Shown here piece after piece: positions 43,634-47,136 of a stretch of 47,136 nt of DNA; the first letter of the stretch is position 1, and each line of letters starts with the position of its first letter. This DNA comes from Burkholderiales bacterium (GTDB lineage Bacteria > Pseudomonadota > Gammaproteobacteria > Burkholderiales > Usitatibacteraceae), in contig JANYBL010000028.1 of NCBI GenBank assembly GCA_025360815.1, forward strand, positions 1 to 47,136, in the 5' to 3' direction. A program made the translations under genes and the position numbers. The notes under the pieces are model-generated. The model saw only the letters and a program-made list of their open reading frames with translations, was not told the origin of the DNA and did not search any database.

Positions 43634-45050
43634 ACGCGCGATCGCGTGTCTGGCGGAGCCAATCTTGATAGGCTTCATCAGCCTTTCGGGCGCGAATGGT
43701 GTTGCGTGCCAAGGCGCGACGGCGCTCTTCGGAAACGCCCTCGGTGCGGCGTTCCGTCACCTGTACCAAATGCCAGCCGAACTGGGTTTGGATCGGGCTG
43801 CTGATTTCGTTATCGCGGAGTTGATTCATGGTGCGCTCGAACTCAGGCACGGTGTCGCCAGGCGACATCCAGCCTAAATCGCCACCCTTTGAGGATGATG
43901 GATCGTCGGAATGCACTTTTGCCAATTCGGCAAAATCAGCGCCGGCAATAATGCGTTCGCGCAGGCGCTTCAAACGATCGCGTGCATCGTCGTCGGTCAC
44001 ACCTTCTTTGGAGCGAATCAGAATGTGCCGGGCGTGAGTTTGCTGGATCGTCGGCGTCGCGTTGCGACCTCGCTTGTCGAGCAGCTTGACGATATGAAAG
44101 CCGTTTGCGCTGCGCAAAATATCGGTCACTTCACCGGCTTTAAGAGTTTTGAGCGCCTCCATAAAAATCGTTGGCACACGTCCTGAAGCTTGCCAACCCA
44201 AATCGCCGCCTTTTAGCGCGTCGGGCGCGTCGGAATATTGCGCGGAAATTTGCACGAACTCAGCCCCTTTACGAAGCTCGCTCAGCGCTTGCAGTGCGCG
44301 TTTGCGGCGGATTTCGATTTGCGCTGTCGTGGCTTGTTCAGGTACTTGAATTAAAATATGCGCCAAGCGGAATTCTTGGTCGGTATTGGCTTCGCGATTT
44401 TCCAGCAACAGCTGGGTATCGACTTCCGCTTCAGTGATGTTGATATTGCCTTCGACTTCACGTTCACGCAGACGCTGCATCAACACCTCGCCGCGAATTT
44501 CTTCGCGAAATTTTTGCCACACCACGCCGTCTTGCTCCAGCAAACGGCGGAATTCGGTCATCGACAAGCTATTTTCATCGGCGATCCGTTGTAGCGTTTT
44601 ATCAAGCGTCGATTCGTCCACACGCACGCCAGTTTCTTTGGCTTCTTGCACTTGGATGAGATCGTTAATCATGCGTTCCAAAAGCTGCTTTTGCAGCGCC
44701 TCTTGCGGCGGCAACTGTGTGCCCTGCTTTTGCAACTGTTTGACGACAGTGCCAAGGCGATCGTTTAGATCATTCGCCGTGATGACTTCGTTATTGACCA
44801 CGGCCACAATACGATCCAACGCAATAATGCCGTTGGCTTTGGCGGGCGCGGTCAGGCGCGTGTCGAGCTTCGGAAGTGATTGCGAGAATGACGGGACGAC
44901 TGAAGGCACGCCAACGGGGGCGGCTGGTTGCGCGGGAGTCGCCAGTTGCGCCTGCACTGCGCTAGGAAGGCCAAACAACATCGGCAGCAGCAATATGCAA
45001 AGCACGGATCGGCCAGGCGCTGAAAATACGGAAAGTGGATAATTTGTCAT
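43605..45050 (-). CDS. surA: periplasmic peptidyl-prolyl isomerase and chaperone SurA
   Basis: Helps outer-membrane proteins, including LptD, reach the Bam complex. 481 residues. A signal peptide (about residues 1-35, ending VQAQ) is followed by the N-terminal chaperone domain (about 75-225, with IVAVVNNEVITANDLNDRL) and two parvulin domains (about 225-335, FRLAHILIQVPEQAT, and 340-440, THARHILIRSKEGVT). A C-terminal helix closes the core. It follows lptD by 117 bp and overlaps the beginning of pdxA. The ATG at 45050 is the only sensible start. Confidence 0.96.
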   Translation of the reverse strand: MTNYPLSVFSAPGRSVLCILLLPMLFGLPSAVQAQLATPAQPAAPVGVPSVVPSFSQSLPKLDTRLTAPAKANGIIALDRIVAVVNNEVITANDLNDRLGTVVKQLQKQGTQLPPQEALQKQLLERMINDLIQVQEAKETGVRVDESTLDKTLQRIADENSLSMTEFRRLLEQDGVVWQKFREEIRGEVLMQRLREREVEGNINITEAEVDTQLLLENREANTDQEFRLAHILIQVPEQATTAQIEIRRKRALQALSELRKGAEFVQISAQYSDAPDALKGGDLGWQASGRVPTIFMEALKTLKAGEVTDILRSANGFHIVKLLDKRGRNATPTIQQTHARHILIRSKEGVTDDDARDRLKRLRERIIAGADFAELAKVHSDDPSSSKGGDLGWMSPGDTVPEFERTMNQLRDNEISSPIQTQFGWHLVQVTERRTEGVSEERRRALARNTIRARKADEAYQDWLRQTRDRAFVEYRLEEK

Positions 45051-45167
45051 CTAAATCTCGTCATCAATCGGAACATCGGATGCTGCATATGAGAGGGTGG
45101 CGGTGTTTGTTGTGCCGGGTGCGGCGTACCAAGGCCAAAAATGATCGTCAACCCGAAAATCAAGCTA

Positions 45168-47136
45168 TTAAAGGGCGTCGCGTTCAACAGACCGTTTATA
45201 GCCTGAAATGTTCTGCCGCAATGTCTCAATGGGATTTACACCAACTCCCAAATTAGACAAGCCTTTTAACTCAAGCTGAAACTGGATCGAATTCGAGTAC
45301 TGCTGTGTGGCGGTCGCGAAACGATGCACAATCAGCCGAAATTCCCAGCATCCTTGATTATACTCGACCCCAAGGAGTCCTTCGAGCAGGCGTTTATCGG
45401 CGAGTGAGTGATTGGCGCGCCCGAGGAGGGTCCAGCCGGGTGCAGTTGTGCCTAACGGCCATTGCGCGGCGATATCAATTTGTTTGATCGAATCGCGGGT
45501 AAAACGGTAACCCAAGTTGAACAAGCGCCCATCCACGGCGTTGTAGCGTGCCGCGATATTAGATTGCTGGAATTGGTGGCGCGACGCCGAGTACTGAAAG
45601 CCGGAATCAAGCGTCCAATTCTTCGCGATTTGCCCGGAGACGGCCATTAAAAAATCGGATCGGCTCACATCGCCCGAACTGGTTCCAGAAACGCCCAGCA
45701 CGCCGCTCAAGGCGGTGTCAGGCAAGGTCACGCGCTGCGGACTGAAGTAATAGCGCTGCCCGATCGATAATCGAATGCGCTCAATGCCGGTTAAATCTTC
45801 AATGAACCGCGTGGTGACGGCGGCAGTGGCTTGCTTAGCATCGGCAATTCGATCGCCACCGATGAACAAATTTTCGTTAAAAAGCTGCGAAAAATTGAAA
45901 TCGCTCACCGACGTTGAAAACACTGGGATTGTCGATTGATTTTTGAATGGCACATACAGCAAAAACAACCGTGGCTCGAGCGTCTGGGTGATGGCCTCAC
46001 TCCCAAAATTAACAGGGCGCTCGAGGGCCAGCCCGCTGTCAACGCTGACAATCGGCAACGTCCGCGATTGGCTTTCATAGCCGATTTTATTGCTGGTAAG
46101 GTCATAGCGGGTGGCGTGAAAACCAATTTTCGGCATCACAAAACCGTACGGGCTTTTGAGCTGATATGCGACCGACGGATAAAGCATGATGCGGCGGCCA
46201 CTGACGAGCGTCGGGTGCGTGAAATCGGTGAATTCGCCGACAGTATTAAATTCGAGTCCTTCGACACGCGCAGGCCTCGCGTTAAAGGTAATTTGCGGCG
46301 CTAAAAAATAAGGGCGGACGACTGGTGCCAAGGGGTCTTGAAGCGTTTGGAAACTCAAAAAATGAGTCGATAAATTGCCGAAATCGGAAACATAGTTGAT
46401 GGCGAAGTCGCGCGGCAAGTTGGTCTGGGCGGTATTGGCGATGCGTGTGGAAAGATCGCGGAAATAAGCATCGTCGGATACTTTTAGGGTGTTCACGGTA
46501 GCGTTCCAGCCACGCGAGAACTTATCGCCAAAGAGCGGGCTTAAAAAATCCGACAGGTTTTGATAATGTCGCCATCCCAACAGATATCGATTCCGGTTCG
46601 CTTTACGGTCGTCTGGCAAAAATTCAGCATCAAGTTGCCCCAGCGTGGTTGGGGTCAAATAACGAAGCTCGTCCGCAATTTGCACGCCGCGTTTGGTTAA
46701 TATTTTAGGCGTGATGGTGGTGTCGATATTGGGCGCAATGTTCCCATAATATGGAATTGAGAATTCCACGCCGCTGTTTGAAGAAGTCCCAAAGGTGGGG
46801 GATAAAAACCCTGACTTGCGATCGCTGTTAAGTGGAAAAGAAATATAAGGCAAATACAGGATTGGCACGCCTTTGAACTCGACATGGCTGTTGTAGCCTG
46901 TGCCGATATTGGTGGTGCGGTTCAGTTCCAGTTCGGAAACGCGCAGATACCACTCGTCCTGATTGGGTTTGCAGGTCGTATAGTTCGCGTTGAAAAGCCG
47001 TTCTTTATCAACACCTTCAAAATTCATTCGCTCGGCGCTGCCCCGCGCCTCATAGCGCTGGGTTGGACGTAAGGTACTTTTGCCGAAAAAATAATTGGGA
47101 CTGAGCAGCGTACCAACTTCGGTATCGAGCTTAAAT
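45168..47136 (-). CDS. lptD: LPS-assembly protein LptD, N-terminus cut by window edge
   Basis: Outer-membrane protein that inserts lipopolysaccharide into the outer leaflet, with LptE. The frame stays open to the right edge, so only the C-terminal about 656 residues are seen: part of the LptA-like jellyroll domain, then the large barrel. Typical barrel segments include FKGVPILYLPYISFPLNSDRKSGFL and LGYRFTRDSIKQIDIAAQWPL. A cysteine pair typical of LptD is partly visible (TTCKPNQ and GCWEFRL). It heads the lptD-surA-pdxA-rsmA order, functionally sensible because SurA is needed to fold LptD. Confidence 0.95.
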   Translation of the reverse strand, partial: FKLDTEVGTLLSPNYFFGKSTLRPTQRYEARGSAERMNFEGVDKERLFNANYTTCKPNQDEWYLRVSELELNRTTNIGTGYNSHVEFKGVPILYLPYISFPLNSDRKSGFLSPTFGTSSNSGVEFSIPYYGNIAPNIDTTITPKILTKRGVQIADELRYLTPTTLGQLDAEFLPDDRKANRNRYLLGWRHYQNLSDFLSPLFGDKFSRGWNATVNTLKVSDDAYFRDLSTRIANTAQTNLPRDFAINYVSDFGNLSTHFLSFQTLQDPLAPVVRPYFLAPQITFNARPARVEGLEFNTVGEFTDFTHPTLVSGRRIMLYPSVAYQLKSPYGFVMPKIGFHATRYDLTSNKIGYESQSRTLPIVSVDSGLALERPVNFGSEAITQTLEPRLFLLYVPFKNQSTIPVFSTSVSDFNFSQLFNENLFIGGDRIADAKQATAAVTTRFIEDLTGIERIRLSIGQRYYFSPQRVTLPDTALSGVLGVSGTSSGDVSRSDFLMAVSGQIAKNWTLDSGFQYSASRHQFQQSNIAARYNAVDGRLFNLGYRFTRDSIKQIDIAAQWPLGTTAPGWTLLGRANHSLADKRLLEGLLGVEYNQGCWEFRLIVHRFATATQQYSNSIQFQLELKGLSNLGVGVNPIETLRQNISGYKRSVERDAL

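Noticed and set aside
44386-45042. 218-residue plus-strand frame opposite surA
   Set aside because: It is Ser/Arg/Cys-rich antisense of surA codons with no family features.

Overview
The window looks like a chromosomal segment of a betaproteobacterium, Burkholderiales-like, with base composition near 50% G+C. This rests on gene content and order: the run rhodanese-grxC-secB-SH3 protein-gpsA; the run gpmA-EnvC-like-CtpA-ThiF/MoeB; the macromolecular synthesis operon rpsU-yqeY-dnaG-rpoD; a BPSS1780-type membrane protein beside thrB and a DUF2782 protein; a LOG protein divergent from polA; and lptD-surA-pdxA-rsmA. Almost all of it is vertically inherited housekeeping sequence. No tRNA, rRNA, CRISPR array, prophage or intact insertion sequence was found.

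Layout. 1-4.4 kb, minus strand: a possible partial ORF, argB, gpsA, an SH3-domain exported protein, secB, grxC and a membrane rhodanese, probably driven by a promoter just upstream of the rhodanese gene. 4.7-9.5 kb, plus strand: gpmA, an EnvC-like amidase activator, a carboxy-terminal protease and a ThiF/MoeB-type adenylyltransferase. A 149-bp foldback element (MITE-like) lies before a small DUF4124 protein. 10.3-17.1 kb: tsaD (minus) is divergent from rpsU-yqeY-dnaG-rpoD (plus), with recognisable promoters and terminators. 17.1-20.7 kb, minus: a light-repair operon of a DUF2805/TIGR03643 protein, a photolyase, a DUF2256 zinc-ribbon protein and an Fe-S (6-4)-type photolyase. 20.8-26.2 kb, minus: an accessory-looking operon of a membrane-anchored substrate-binding-like protein, TelA, a lipoprotein fusing a substrate-binding domain to a VWA domain, an XpaC-like membrane protein and a VapBC-like pair. 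26.6-27.6 kb, plus: an exported metallo-beta-lactamase-fold hydrolase. 27.7-34.0 kb, minus: a Pat-type acyl-CoA synthetase/acetyltransferase, BPSS1780 protein, thrB, DUF2782 protein and LOG protein. polA follows on plus. 37.0-40.9 kb, minus: a TonB-dependent receptor with a YncE-like beta-propeller. 40.9-41.8 kb is mostly non-coding and holds the eroded remains of an IS3-type transposase. 41.8 kb to the right edge, minus: lptD (cut by the window)-surA-pdxA-rsmA, an outer-membrane biogenesis operon.

The best candidates for something undescribed are two. First, the TelA / substrate-binding / VWA / XpaC-like operon has two substrate-binding-type proteins but no permease or ATPase, has coupled genes, ends in a toxin-antitoxin-like pair whose PIN protein has lost one catalytic acid, and has a perfect inverted repeat upstream. 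Second, 12-bp-period (four-residue) low-complexity repeats recur in unrelated proteins: the CtpA tail, a Pat internal loop and a TsaD loop, with weaker versions in the ArgB tail and the transposase remnant. Smaller signals include four TTGCA boxes at exact 10-bp spacing upstream of thrB and a terminator-like hairpin inside the signal-peptide codons of the SH3 protein gene.
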